From Spirochaetota bacterium (GTDB taxonomy: Bacteria; Spirochaetota; Spirochaetia; DTKZ01), in NCBI GenBank assembly GCA_026418195.1, contig JAOABU010000039.1:1-55766 (forward strand): DNA of 55,766 bases, in the 5' to 3' direction. The translations under genes and the position numbers were made by a program. Shown piece by piece: positions 7,673-15,867 of the stretch (positions within the stretch are counted from its first letter, which is position 1; each line of letters begins with the position of its first letter). Under the pieces are notes generated by a model that saw only the letters and a list, made by a program, of their open reading frames with translations, was not told the origin of the DNA and did not search any database.

Positions 7673-9535
7673 ATGAAGAAGGGGATTCTAGTACTATTGT
7701 GTATTGTTCTCCTGCTCGGTTCGAGTGGTTGCTCAAAAGAATCTTTCTTTGGAGACGCCACCTCTTCGGAGCCAGAAGCTAAGGTATTGTCCATAGCCGA
7801 TGGAACCATCCTAGGTTCTTCTTCTGATATACCCTTATCCCTTACCGTAACTACGGATTTGAAAAAAAAGGAAGTGGTAGAACCCTATGTTCTGAGTGCT
7901 TCCATTCGAACTCAGGATGGGACGGAGGTGGCTGCGGTAACCCTAGAGAAGGTACAACCGATTTCTGGTCCCCTTCCATCCCTCGTTCCGCCCAATTTGC
8001 CTGCTGGAACCTACACGTTAGTGTTGACATTGAAGAAAGGTCAAACCCAAGCGTTTCAGAACCGAGTCACCTTCTTTGTGGAGGAAGGTTCGTATGAGCT
8101 TGAGAGGATTTCCTTCTTTCCTCCTTCGGTACTTCCCTTCTCTACGGCGATTGTAAGGGTAGCTCTTCGAGTTCCCCAGCAATCGGATCCCTTGATTCGT
8201 TGGACCATACAGGGAAAAGTGGTTCAGGAGAAACTTTATTCCCAGGGAGGCTCAGAACTTCAGTGGTCTTCCCCAGGGAAAGAGGGCGTGTACCCGGTGC
8301 GGGTCGAGCTATTCCCTCGACCTCCGAAGGAAGGTACAACCTATTCGTTTTCATCACCCCTATATTTGACCTCCCAATTGGTGGTCAGTTCATTGGTAAG
8401 CCTGCAAGACACCGATCTACAGCCTGAGCTTTCCCATTGGAGTCTATTCCATTTCATGGGAAACTTGAAGGATTCCGGGTACCGGAAGAATAAGGTGGAG
8501 TATGGAAAGGGACATGTGAAAGAGGTGGGTGCACCCCAGGTGATGCTGAAAGGTACGGTATTCGGATACTATTTGGATGGCAAGAGTGGATTCCTCATGG
8601 ACCAATTATTGCTGCCCTTTTGGGAGGAACCCTCCTTGGAAGGCTTTACCTTACGGTTCCGCTTAAGGCCTGAGGAACCCGTAGGGGGAAGAACCTGGTT
8701 TGAAGCGAAGGCAAAGGATGGAAGTTCCCATCTAAAAATCCGAACGAACAGCGATAAAAAGATGGAAGCCCTTGTAGAGGTTGGAAGTTTGAGTATGGTT
8801 CTTCGTTCCAAAGGGTCGATTCAGGAAGCGAAGGCGCAGTTGGTGGAGCTTTCATTCATCCTGAAAGGGAATATCCTTCAGGCAAAGTGGAGTCTAGAGG
8901 GTTTCGCAGAAGAAACGGTTGGCAAACTCGAACTACAGGATGGATGGCTTTCTACGATCGGAAAAGACGGGATCACTTGGATCGGCAGAGAGGAAGAGGG
9001 AAACGGATTCGTTGGAGTGTTGGATGAGTTCGGAATTCGGGTGGAGAAATCTTCTATTAGCTCAAAGGAATCTGATACCAAAATTCCTGTACAAACGGAA
9101 GGAGGAGTGGAAAAAGTTGATGCGACATATATTCTTTCACCCGAAAGTTCTCTTCGATATGGCCCGATCGAATTAGCTTCTGCACATAAGGAGATCCATC
9201 TCTTCATCGAGCCATTGGATACCGCACGGCTGGAAATCCGGCTTATAGGAAAAGGCAAGGATACCCCCTGGGTAATTGTCCATGGGAAGGATGGGAAATG
9301 GGAAATCACTTCAGAGGGAAAGGTGTTTGCCCTTTCTCCTCCTACCAACGATACGATCAAACTTCTCATCCGCAAACAGAAACAAACGATAACGGTCACA
9401 TGGAATGAAGTATCTGTCTCTTTTCCCAGTAGTATCGTAGAGCAGCCCGAAATCTTTTCCATTCAGATCTACCATGCAGTAGATGCTATACATCCATTGA
9501 GGATCAAGGGTATAAAAATCCTGGAACGAAACTAA
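7673..9535 (+). CDS. Large lipoprotein with a lectin-like (LamG/ConA) region
   Basis: 620 aa. The N-terminus is a lipoprotein signal peptide: KK, a leucine/valine-rich core, then LGSSGCSK with the lipidated cysteine at about residue 20. Residues about 40-240 look like beta-rich Ig-like repeats (for example ADGTILGSSSDIPLSLTV, then a second unit ending near 235). Residues about 265-460 have a concanavalin-like pattern (GYYLDGKSGFLMDQLLLPF, LEGFTLRFRLRP, VGVLDEFGIRVE), with a further beta-rich tail. Such domains bind carbohydrate or protein, but no ligand can be named. AAGGG directly abuts the ATG, which is too close for a normal SD. It starts a five-gene plus-strand envelope cluster, 27 nt before the next gene. 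Spirochaete-type surface or periplasmic lipoprotein by inference. Confidence 0.85.
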   Translation: MKKGILVLLCIVLLLGSSGCSKESFFGDATSSEPEAKVLSIADGTILGSSSDIPLSLTVTTDLKKKEVVEPYVLSASIRTQDGTEVAAVTLEKVQPISGPLPSLVPPNLPAGTYTLVLTLKKGQTQAFQNRVTFFVEEGSYELERISFFPPSVLPFSTAIVRVALRVPQQSDPLIRWTIQGKVVQEKLYSQGGSELQWSSPGKEGVYPVRVELFPRPPKEGTTYSFSSPLYLTSQLVVSSLVSLQDTDLQPELSHWSLFHFMGNLKDSGYRKNKVEYGKGHVKEVGAPQVMLKGTVFGYYLDGKSGFLMDQLLLPFWEEPSLEGFTLRFRLRPEEPVGGRTWFEAKAKDGSSHLKIRTNSDKKMEALVEVGSLSMVLRSKGSIQEAKAQLVELSFILKGNILQAKWSLEGFAEETVGKLELQDGWLSTIGKDGITWIGREEEGNGFVGVLDEFGIRVEKSSISSKESDTKIPVQTEGGVEKVDATYILSPESSLRYGPIELASAHKEIHLFIEPLDTARLEIRLIGKGKDTPWVIVHGKDGKWEITSEGKVFALSPPTNDTIKLLIRKQKQTITVTWNEVSVSFPSSIVEQPEIFSIQIYHAVDAIHPLRIKGIKILERN

Positions 9536-9562
9536 TACTTACGAGCAGGAGGGACTTTTTTC

Positions 9563-10918
9563 ATGAACAATAAGTACAGATGGCTTTTCATTGTCGTTGT
9601 ATGTCTTGGGATAGCGATCCCCGGAATGGCTCAGAAGGTTTCAGAGAAGAAGGAGATAGCCGTATTCAACCTCAGTTACTACGATTGGAACATTCCCAAT
9701 GCAGCGTTGGGGGCGATCGATGAACAGATACGGGCTGTGTTCATCAATATGGGTAGGTTCAACGTAGTGGGTCTTACCCAACGGTTAGGGGTGAAGGATG
9801 TAAATGCATTTATCGAAAAGATCAAGGATTTCAAGAGCCGGAATGTGCAGATACCCGAGAAAGTGTTGATGGGTCAGGAAGCGTTTACCGAGGCGGATTG
9901 GAACCGCTTGGTGGGAGCGTTTCTCGTGGTGATCCCATCGGTCAGCTATTTTAATCTCGAACGGTTACGGGATGGTTCGTACAAAGCAAGTATTCAAACC
10001 TCTTTTACCATCTTGAATGTGGAAAAATTGCAAACCACAGCCCAGTTCTATGTGGAAACTTCAGGCCAGGACAAAACCCAAAATGGAGCCATCAAAGCTG
10101 CCATCGATGGGATTCCTTTGATGCTGCAGTTTCAGTTGAGGAAGGTGGAAGAGTTCCAAATAAAGAGCGGGATCGTCCAGATTATGGGAAGCGATGTGAT
10201 CTTTGAACTTGGGAAGAATATGGGAATCATGGTGGGGGACGAGTTCAGCATCGTTGGCTACCGACAGGTAGCTGGATTCCAGGCAGTGGACGAAGTAGGC
10301 CTCATCATCGTAAAGGAAGTACAGGACCAGTTTTCTGTAGGGAAGGTGATCTATTCCAGCCGAAGGCCTCAGGTGGGTGATCAGATTCAGGAAATCCCCA
10401 GAATCGGAATTGAAGCGATGCTCTTTGGGGGAGCCTTTTTAGTGGACAACTACGAGATGCCGTTCATCCCGCAACTTGGGTTGAAGGCTGTGGCTTCTCG
10501 GGGGTTCTTCAGTACTCGGCCGGTGGTAGGGGTTGAAATTCCCCTCAGTATTGCTACCGCAGCCTTGTCTCTTTTCGATATCATTCCAATGAATGCCTAC
10601 ATTGGAGCTGAAATTACCAACCTCTATTTAGGTCGGCTGCAGATTGCCCCTACCTTAGTAGTGGGTGTGGGAGGAGCCTATCTTGGAGACAATGCTCGAG
10701 CCTTCTTCAACACAGACCAACAGTACTTCATGACCCATGTGGGTGGGAAAGCGTTCCTCACCCTCAGCGCTCTAGTTTCAAGGGACACAAAGATTACAGT
10801 AGATGCGGGGTATGCTCTCTGGTTAGGGCTGGCAGAAGCCTTGATCGATGTGGATGACAAAAGCTATTTCGCCACCAAAATAGGACCCTTCGTGAATGTT
10901 GGTGTGACGTTTAAATAG
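9563..10918 (+). CDS. FlgT/CsgG-like exported protein with predicted C-terminal beta-barrel
   Basis: 451 aa. A signal peptide ends at GMAQK. Residues about 30-190 (EIAVFNLSYYDW, AIDEQIRAVFINMGRFNVV) resemble the N-terminal fold of CsgG, LpoB and FlgT proteins. Residues about 205-285 (VIFELGKNMGIMVGDEFSIV, then VGLIIVKEVQDQFSVGKV and VGDQIQEIP) match the pattern of the FlgT C-terminal domain. Residues about 290-451 alternate hydrophobic strands with small loops and end in VNVGVTFK, a terminal aromatic typical of outer-membrane barrels. It therefore looks like an outer-membrane-anchored protein with a periplasmic FlgT-like part. AGGAGGG precedes the ATG. It lies between two lipoprotein genes in one run. 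Domain reading is by eye; role unknown. Confidence 0.75.
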   Translation: MNNKYRWLFIVVVCLGIAIPGMAQKVSEKKEIAVFNLSYYDWNIPNAALGAIDEQIRAVFINMGRFNVVGLTQRLGVKDVNAFIEKIKDFKSRNVQIPEKVLMGQEAFTEADWNRLVGAFLVVIPSVSYFNLERLRDGSYKASIQTSFTILNVEKLQTTAQFYVETSGQDKTQNGAIKAAIDGIPLMLQFQLRKVEEFQIKSGIVQIMGSDVIFELGKNMGIMVGDEFSIVGYRQVAGFQAVDEVGLIIVKEVQDQFSVGKVIYSSRRPQVGDQIQEIPRIGIEAMLFGGAFLVDNYEMPFIPQLGLKAVASRGFFSTRPVVGVEIPLSIATAALSLFDIIPMNAYIGAEITNLYLGRLQIAPTLVVGVGGAYLGDNARAFFNTDQQYFMTHVGGKAFLTLSALVSRDTKITVDAGYALWLGLAEALIDVDDKSYFATKIGPFVNVGVTFK

Positions 10919-10942
10919 TGCTATATTAAAAGGAGGAGGGAC

Positions 10943-12283
10943 ATGAAGGTGAAAAACGCGCTATCGGTCCTTGCTGTTCTTGTATCGATTCTCTTGCTGG
11001 GTTGTGCCTCTGCTCCCAAAGGAAAATCTTCCGAACCGGCAAAACCAGCGGCTCCTTCCGGGGCTGCTCCCCAGGCAGCGCCGGATGTGTATATGGGTAG
11101 AGGGGAAAGCGATTCCCTTCTCCGTGCCATGAATGCGGCAAAGATGGATGCAGTTCGAAAAGCGGTGATCGCCATGATTGGAGCTGCCCAGGAACAAGCG
11201 AATGCAAAGAAATTAGAAGAAGTGTTATATTCCACTTCCAATCCAAATGCCTACGTGAAAAACGAAGCGATGGAGACCCTTAGGAAGGATAATGTGGGGG
11301 GGAAGTTCGTATATGAGATACGGATTCCGGTGAACCGAGCTGCTATTGAAAGCACCCTTCGTGCCCATGGTATTTTAAGAGATGCCTCCACCCAGGACAC
11401 ATCCAAAGCAGCTGCCCAGGAACTGGTAAAGAAGGAGGCGGTAGCGTCTTCTGCGACAAAAGAATTGGAAGAACCACCCAAGTATCAAGAACCTACCCCT
11501 GAGGAAAAGAATTTTCTTCGGAAGTATCTAGATTCCCTAACCTATATGGTGTATTTCAATGAAGATAGCAAGGAAGATCCGTTCCTGATGAAGGCGGCCG
11601 TAGGAATGGCGAACAGTATTCTCATTTCCAACGGGAAGAATGCGGTAGACTATGCGGAAGTGGAAAAGTTGAAGAAAGATCAGAAGATCCTGTACGAAGA
11701 GGAAGCAGGAAAAGAGATGAGCATGATCCAATGGATTGCACAGAAACTTAATGCAGATGTGTACATTGAGATCGATGCAGTGACGGAGGGCGAAACTCAA
11801 GGTACGAATCACTACGGTTCTGCGAAGATCACCCTGAAGATGTTCGAATCTTCTACAGGGACCCTCCTCGGTTCTGTTCCCTATTCCAGCCCCCGAACTT
11901 TCAGCAGGGTCAGCCAATTTGATGCAAAATCCAATGCTCTTCAATCAACGTTGTTCAAAGCGATGCCTATTGCAGTGGAACAATCGAAGAGCATGCTGGC
12001 TAAAGCATTTGAACGGGGGATACGGTATGAATTGATCCTCCAAAACACTTCGGATACGCGACTCATGACCCGTTTCCGAAGCAGACTACGATCTAAGGTA
12101 GCAGACCTTCAGGTAATCAACCAATCTGCCGAGTCCACAAAGTTTGCCGTATTCTACTTTGGACGGATCGATACATTGGAGGAACTGATCTATTCCATTG
12201 CGGATTCCATCCCTGGATTGGAGGGATTGGAACAGGTGATGATCCGAGGGAAGACCCTCGTGTTCAATACCAAAATGAAATAG
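10943..12283 (+). CDS. LPP20/FlgP-like lipoprotein
   Basis: 446 aa. The lipoprotein signal peptide ends in ILLLGCAS, with the lipidated cysteine at about residue 21, followed by a proline/alanine-rich linker to about residue 48. Residues about 50-135 (GRGESDSLLRAMNAAKMDAVRKAV and following) have the pattern of the LPP20/FlgP domain, where a signature of small repeated DARRNA-like helices is usual. The remainder (about 180-446) is a mixed alpha/beta region of CsgG/LpoB type, with WIAQKLNADVYIEIDAV and a gly/ser-rich SPRTFSR segment. A very strong AAAGGAGGAGG precedes the ATG. Third gene in the envelope cluster, 24 nt after its neighbour. The domain is recognised; partner and role are not. Confidence 0.78.
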   Translation: MKVKNALSVLAVLVSILLLGCASAPKGKSSEPAKPAAPSGAAPQAAPDVYMGRGESDSLLRAMNAAKMDAVRKAVIAMIGAAQEQANAKKLEEVLYSTSNPNAYVKNEAMETLRKDNVGGKFVYEIRIPVNRAAIESTLRAHGILRDASTQDTSKAAAQELVKKEAVASSATKELEEPPKYQEPTPEEKNFLRKYLDSLTYMVYFNEDSKEDPFLMKAAVGMANSILISNGKNAVDYAEVEKLKKDQKILYEEEAGKEMSMIQWIAQKLNADVYIEIDAVTEGETQGTNHYGSAKITLKMFESSTGTLLGSVPYSSPRTFSRVSQFDAKSNALQSTLFKAMPIAVEQSKSMLAKAFERGIRYELILQNTSDTRLMTRFRSRLRSKVADLQVINQSAESTKFAVFYFGRIDTLEELIYSIADSIPGLEGLEQVMIRGKTLVFNTKMK

Positions 12284-12343
12284 GAGATACCGGACGGCGT
12301 TCCGTCTGAATATCGAAATACTATCTATCACAGGAGGAAGATC

Positions 12344-13030
12344 GTGAAGAAGTATCTACTGTTCTTTCTGGCTATCACCCTAGTATTTGCCCTTGTCATA
12401 GGGTGTGCCAGTAAACCGGCCCCCAAACCCGCTCAGCCACAGGCTTCGAAACCCCCTGCACCCGCTCAACCTCTGGTAAAACGACCAGATATTCTTGATC
12501 ACAAGAACTACAAGTGGGGTAGGGAACCACCGGAATGGGTAACGATGAATGTGGATGAGCTTCAGAAATTGGATAAGTACAAGGATGTGTACGTATTCAA
12601 GTTCGAGTCTCCCCGTGCGAAAGATCTGCAGGGTGCAGAGCTCTGGACCAAAAACTTTACGGCAGCCGCAGAAATCGCTCAACAGATTCGCAACAGAGTT
12701 CAGGTGAAGTTTGCGGGTGCTGCAGCGGGTGACATGAACAAATTGGAAGGTTACATGGAGCAGGTGGTCAAGAGTTTCAGCGATACCACAGTTGTTGGGT
12801 ACAAGCAGGTGGATAGCTACTGGGTCCAGATGCGGTACTATAAACCCGATGGGAACGTGGAGGAAGATGCCTATACGTATCTAGCCCTTTACACGATCCC
12901 AAAGACTGTTCTCGACGAACAGATCCGGAAAGCTCTGGATGAAGCAGCGGTAGCGAATAAACCGAGGAGCCCCGATGAAGAAACAGCTCGGAAGCGGGTA
13001 AAGGACGCTTTTGCCAAAGAAGGGCTATAG
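12344..13030 (+). CDS. Small LPP20-like lipoprotein
   Basis: 228 aa starting at a GTG with AGGAGGA 7 nt upstream. The lipoprotein signal ends in FALVIGCAS, followed by a proline/alanine/lysine linker (PAPKPAQPQ and so on) that would lift the domain off the membrane. Residues about 55-228 contain PPEWVTMNVDEL, then ELWTKNFTAAAEIAQQIRNR and a C-terminal YTYLALYTIPKTVLDEQIRK: this repeats the PEWV-to-helix arrangement of the next gene's N-terminal part, so the two proteins look related. A short hairpin (GACGG/CCGTC around 12293-12306) lies in the 60-nt gap before it. A strong terminator follows 36 nt after the stop. Confidence 0.78.
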   Translation: MKKYLLFFLAITLVFALVIGCASKPAPKPAQPQASKPPAPAQPLVKRPDILDHKNYKWGREPPEWVTMNVDELQKLDKYKDVYVFKFESPRAKDLQGAELWTKNFTAAAEIAQQIRNRVQVKFAGAAAGDMNKLEGYMEQVVKSFSDTTVVGYKQVDSYWVQMRYYKPDGNVEEDAYTYLALYTIPKTVLDEQIRKALDEAAVANKPRSPDEETARKRVKDAFAKEGL

Positions 13031-13066
13031 GTGTAGGAACTCACGAAAATCATGGGTATCATGAAT

Positions 13067-13098
13067 GGGCTGGAGACCACGTCTCTGGCCCCTTTTTC
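13067..13098 (+). terminator. Intrinsic terminator
   Basis: Arms GGGCTGGAGAC (13067-13077) and GTCTCTGGCCC (13081-13091) pair over 11 bp with two G-U wobbles around a CAC loop, followed by CTTTTTC. It sits between two lipoprotein genes, so it may only partly stop transcription or end the upstream unit. Confidence 0.85.
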
Positions 13099-13112
13099 TA
13101 GATGGAGATAGT

Positions 13113-14636
13113 ATGATGAAATCGATTCGCTCGAAGTGGATGGTCTTCGTTTGGATTGGAATCCAGACGCTGTTGATCCTAGGTGTTCTTTCCTGTGCAG
13201 GATCCCCTAAAAGTACCGCTACAAAGGAACCGGATAAAAAGGCCCCCCCAGAATGGGTAATGACTCCTCCAAAGGAAACAGCCCAGCATTTCTTTTTTGT
13301 AGGCTCTGCTTCGGATTCAAAAGGGGATGCTGCAAAAGCAGAAGAACAAGCCGTCTATAACTTGATCGCGGAAATCACCCGGTATCTGGGAGTTCGGGTG
13401 ACATCAGAAACAACTTCGGAAGCTAAAGCTACGTTGGATCGATTTCAAGCTCAGGTAACCCAACAGGTGAAACAGGAAGGGAGTGCTCGAGTTTCGGGAT
13501 TTCGTGTAGTAGACAAGTATATTCAGAAGGAAGGGGAACGGGTATCGGTTTATATCCTTGCCCAGTATGAGCGGGCTGAGTTGGAAAAGGAAAAATCGCG
13601 GATCGCAGCCATATTCCAGGAACAGGTGGATGCGGTGGCCATCCCAGAAACAAAGGGCAAGCGGTTAGAGACCCAGGGAGATTTGTTTGGGGCTATCCGC
13701 TCCTACATCGAGGCGGCGGTAGCTGCTGCTAGTTCCAAGGTGGAGAACGCAGAGATCAAGTTCGAGCGAAATATCAACAATGCCAAACGAGTCGTGTCGA
13801 GGATTGGGCTGGTGCCTCTTACCAAAGAAGTAACGGGAACGATCGGAGACCCCTTACCGACCTCCTTCAAAGTTAAGGTCGTGGACGGGCAGGGGGAATC
13901 GGATCCACCGGTAGGAGGAGCGGATATTCAAGTCTCCTATAAAGAGGCAAGGTCTGGTGGTAGACCTACGGTGCGAACGGTAGCTCTAAAGAGTGGAGAG
14001 GATGGAATCGTAGAGTTCAAACATCCTGTTCCTACCTTTGTAGGTAAGGAAGCAGTGGTAATGATGCTGGATCTTTCTGCCTACCTCACACCCCTAGAAA
14101 ATGTACCTAGGCAGTATCGATCTCTGGTGAGTAGTTTAGAGGACTTGATTCTGTCCAAGCGGGTGGATATTCCCTATACGGTGGTTTCGAGAGCCAAGAA
14201 TATTCCCATGGGGGTAGTGGTGCTGGACTTGGATGCCGCAGGGAATCCGACGGGATCGAGTCGAACTGTGGCTGGTGTACTGGAAGCGTTGACCGAGGAA
14301 GGATTCAAGGCAGTGAGCATCTCTTTGGATCCTACCTCGTTAAAAGGGAAGGGAGACTCAGAAATTATCCGCTCTATTGCATCCCAGTTTGGGGATCAGA
14401 TTGAACGGATCGTGTTTGGGACCGTAGGGATCGATGAGTTCATAGAGAATCGGGGGCAGTTTCAGGTTCGTGTCACGGGAACTTTAAAGGCAGCGGAGCT
14501 GAAAACAGGACAAGTCTTGTACACAAAACGGATGCTGAAACGAAGCATTGGATCCAACGCAGAAGCAGCGATCAGTGCAGCGTTCAGGAACCTAGGAATC
14601 GATTTTGGAAAGGATCTTGCTAGAAGTTTACCCTAA
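13113..14636 (+). CDS. LPP20 domain lipoprotein
   Basis: 507 aa. ATG at 13113 or 13116; GGAG lies at 13104-13107. A longer frame begins inside the terminator at 13065 and is rejected. The signal peptide ends in LGVLSCAG with the lipidated cysteine near residue 28. Residues about 45-175 form an LPP20-type unit: PPEWVMTPP, FFVGSASDSKGDAAKAEEQA, then ITRYLGVRV and VDKYIQKEG..VSVYILAQY. Residues about 190-250 are helical; about 265-345 form a beta-rich region that reads like a carboxypeptidase-regulatory or Ig-like insert; and the C-terminus (about 375-507) resembles the LpoB/CsgG alpha-beta fold. Last gene of the envelope cluster, convergent with fabH. Periplasmic, role unknown. Confidence 0.8.
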   Translation: MMKSIRSKWMVFVWIGIQTLLILGVLSCAGSPKSTATKEPDKKAPPEWVMTPPKETAQHFFFVGSASDSKGDAAKAEEQAVYNLIAEITRYLGVRVTSETTSEAKATLDRFQAQVTQQVKQEGSARVSGFRVVDKYIQKEGERVSVYILAQYERAELEKEKSRIAAIFQEQVDAVAIPETKGKRLETQGDLFGAIRSYIEAAVAAASSKVENAEIKFERNINNAKRVVSRIGLVPLTKEVTGTIGDPLPTSFKVKVVDGQGESDPPVGGADIQVSYKEARSGGRPTVRTVALKSGEDGIVEFKHPVPTFVGKEAVVMMLDLSAYLTPLENVPRQYRSLVSSLEDLILSKRVDIPYTVVSRAKNIPMGVVVLDLDAAGNPTGSSRTVAGVLEALTEEGFKAVSISLDPTSLKGKGDSEIIRSIASQFGDQIERIVFGTVGIDEFIENRGQFQVRVTGTLKAAELKTGQVLYTKRMLKRSIGSNAEAAISAAFRNLGIDFGKDLARSLP

Positions 14637-14654
14637 AAATATTCCTGACTTTCG

Positions 14655-14674
14655 GGCCCCCCGAAAAGGGGGCC
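14655..14674. terminator. GC-rich hairpin between convergent genes
   Basis: GGCCCCC (14655-14661) pairs with GGGGGCC (14668-14674) around a loop of six bases. It lies 18 nt after the lipoprotein stop and 20 nt from the fabH stop. T-tracts are poor on both strands, so termination by this hairpin alone is uncertain. Confidence 0.5.
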
Positions 14675-14694
14675 TTCAATGTCAATGGGAACCC

Positions 14695-15696
14695 CTACCA
14701 GTACAGGATGTTTCCCCCATACGTTAAGCCGCCTCCGAATCCTACTGTCAGGATCAAGTCTCCGGGATGGAGTAGGCCCTGCCTCTCCATGTCGGTAAGG
14801 GCAATCGGGATCGAAGCAGCCGAGGTATTAGCAAACTCCTCGATGTTCAGAAAGAACTTTTCCAGGGGAATATCCAACCGCTTTGCACAAGCTTCGATGA
14901 TTCGGACGTTGGCCTGATGGGGGACTATGTACCGAATATCCTGCAGTGAAAGGCCCGTTTTTTTCAGTAGGGTTTCTATCGTTTTGCCCAATACACTTAC
15001 GGCAAACGTGTACACCTTGCGGCCGTTCATGCGAAGGAACATGTCTTCGGGTGGGGTAGTTCCTGGAACAAACGGTACTCGGGTACCTCCAACAGGTCGA
15101 AGAAGCACCTCGGCATCCTTTCCATAGGAAGCGAGGTAGCTAGTGAGAACACCCCGTTTGGGAGATACTTCCTCACAGGCGGTTAGTAGAGCGGCCCCCG
15201 CCCCATCTCCAAAGAGTACGCAGGTATTTCGATCCTTCCAATCGGTGATTTTGCTTAATGTTTCCGCACCGATTACTAGAACGTGTTTATAGGTCCCCGT
15301 CTCGATGAACACCCGAGCCGTTTCGATGCCGTAGATGAAGCCAGTGCAGGCAGCGACGATGTCCATCGCTCCTGCATTCTCGGCTCCGATTCGGTCCTGC
15401 ACGATGCAGGCTGTAGATGGAAACCCAAGGTAATCGGGTGTGGCAGTAGCCACAAGAATCAAATCTACCATCGAAGCTGGGCAACCCGCCTTTTCCAGGG
15501 CTCTTTGAGCCGCTTGTACAGCCAAATCACTGGTAGCCTCGTTTTCTGCAGCAATGTGTCGATTCTTGATTCCGGTATGGGAATAGATCCATTCGTCCGA
15601 GGTATCCACGAGTTTTGCTAGATCATCGTTGGATACCCGTTTGGAGGGGACGTAGGAACCAATTCCTTTAATTACGGCATGTATCTTCTGTTTCAC
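14695..15696 (-). CDS. fabH: Beta-ketoacyl-ACP synthase III
   Basis: 333 aa, normal length. FabH condenses acetyl-CoA (or another acyl-CoA) with malonyl-ACP to start fatty acid synthesis in the cytoplasm. The catalytic triad is visible: cysteine in VAACTGFIYG at about residue 115, histidine in VPHQANVRI at about 260, and asparagine in FANTSAASIP at about 289. The N-terminal TSDEWIYSHTGIKNRH is also diagnostic. It starts with GTG, supported by GAGGT about 7 nt upstream. No other fatty acid genes flank it: an envelope lipoprotein cluster lies on one side and a lipoprotein gene on the other, so it is an isolated copy. Primer specificity (acetyl or branched) cannot be told. Confidence 0.95.
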   Translation of the reverse strand: MKQKIHAVIKGIGSYVPSKRVSNDDLAKLVDTSDEWIYSHTGIKNRHIAAENEATSDLAVQAAQRALEKAGCPASMVDLILVATATPDYLGFPSTACIVQDRIGAENAGAMDIVAACTGFIYGIETARVFIETGTYKHVLVIGAETLSKITDWKDRNTCVLFGDGAGAALLTACEEVSPKRGVLTSYLASYGKDAEVLLRPVGGTRVPFVPGTTPPEDMFLRMNGRKVYTFAVSVLGKTIETLLKKTGLSLQDIRYIVPHQANVRIIEACAKRLDIPLEKFFLNIEEFANTSAASIPIALTDMERQGLLHPGDLILTVGFGGGLTYGGNILYW

Positions 15697-15804
15697 CTGC
15701 TGACCTCACAAAACGTTATGTTTCAATTCAAAAGTTTAGGTTCGTGTGGGCCGAGTGGAGATGTTGCCAGAGGGTAGAGCCCCATCATTGCCCCTCTTTG
15801 AAAT

Positions 15805-15825
15805 AATTCGGCCGCTGGCCGAATT
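15805..15825 (-). terminator. Inverted repeat downstream of a lipoprotein gene
   Basis: Perfect 9-bp arms AATTCGGCC and GGCCGAATT with a 3-nt loop, 43 nt past the stop of the lipoprotein gene at 15868. On the minus strand it is followed by a weak ATTTC tail, so a factor-independent terminator is possible but not certain. The rest of the 171-bp gap up to fabH shows nothing else clear. Confidence 0.45.
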
Positions 15826-15867
15826 TAGACTGTTTCTGTATCCCCTGTCAAGGCTATGGTTCGCTGG

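Noticed and set aside
8878-9462. 194-codon minus-strand open frame inside the large lipoprotein gene
   Set aside because: Serine/proline-rich translation without motif; the plus-strand gene is better supported.
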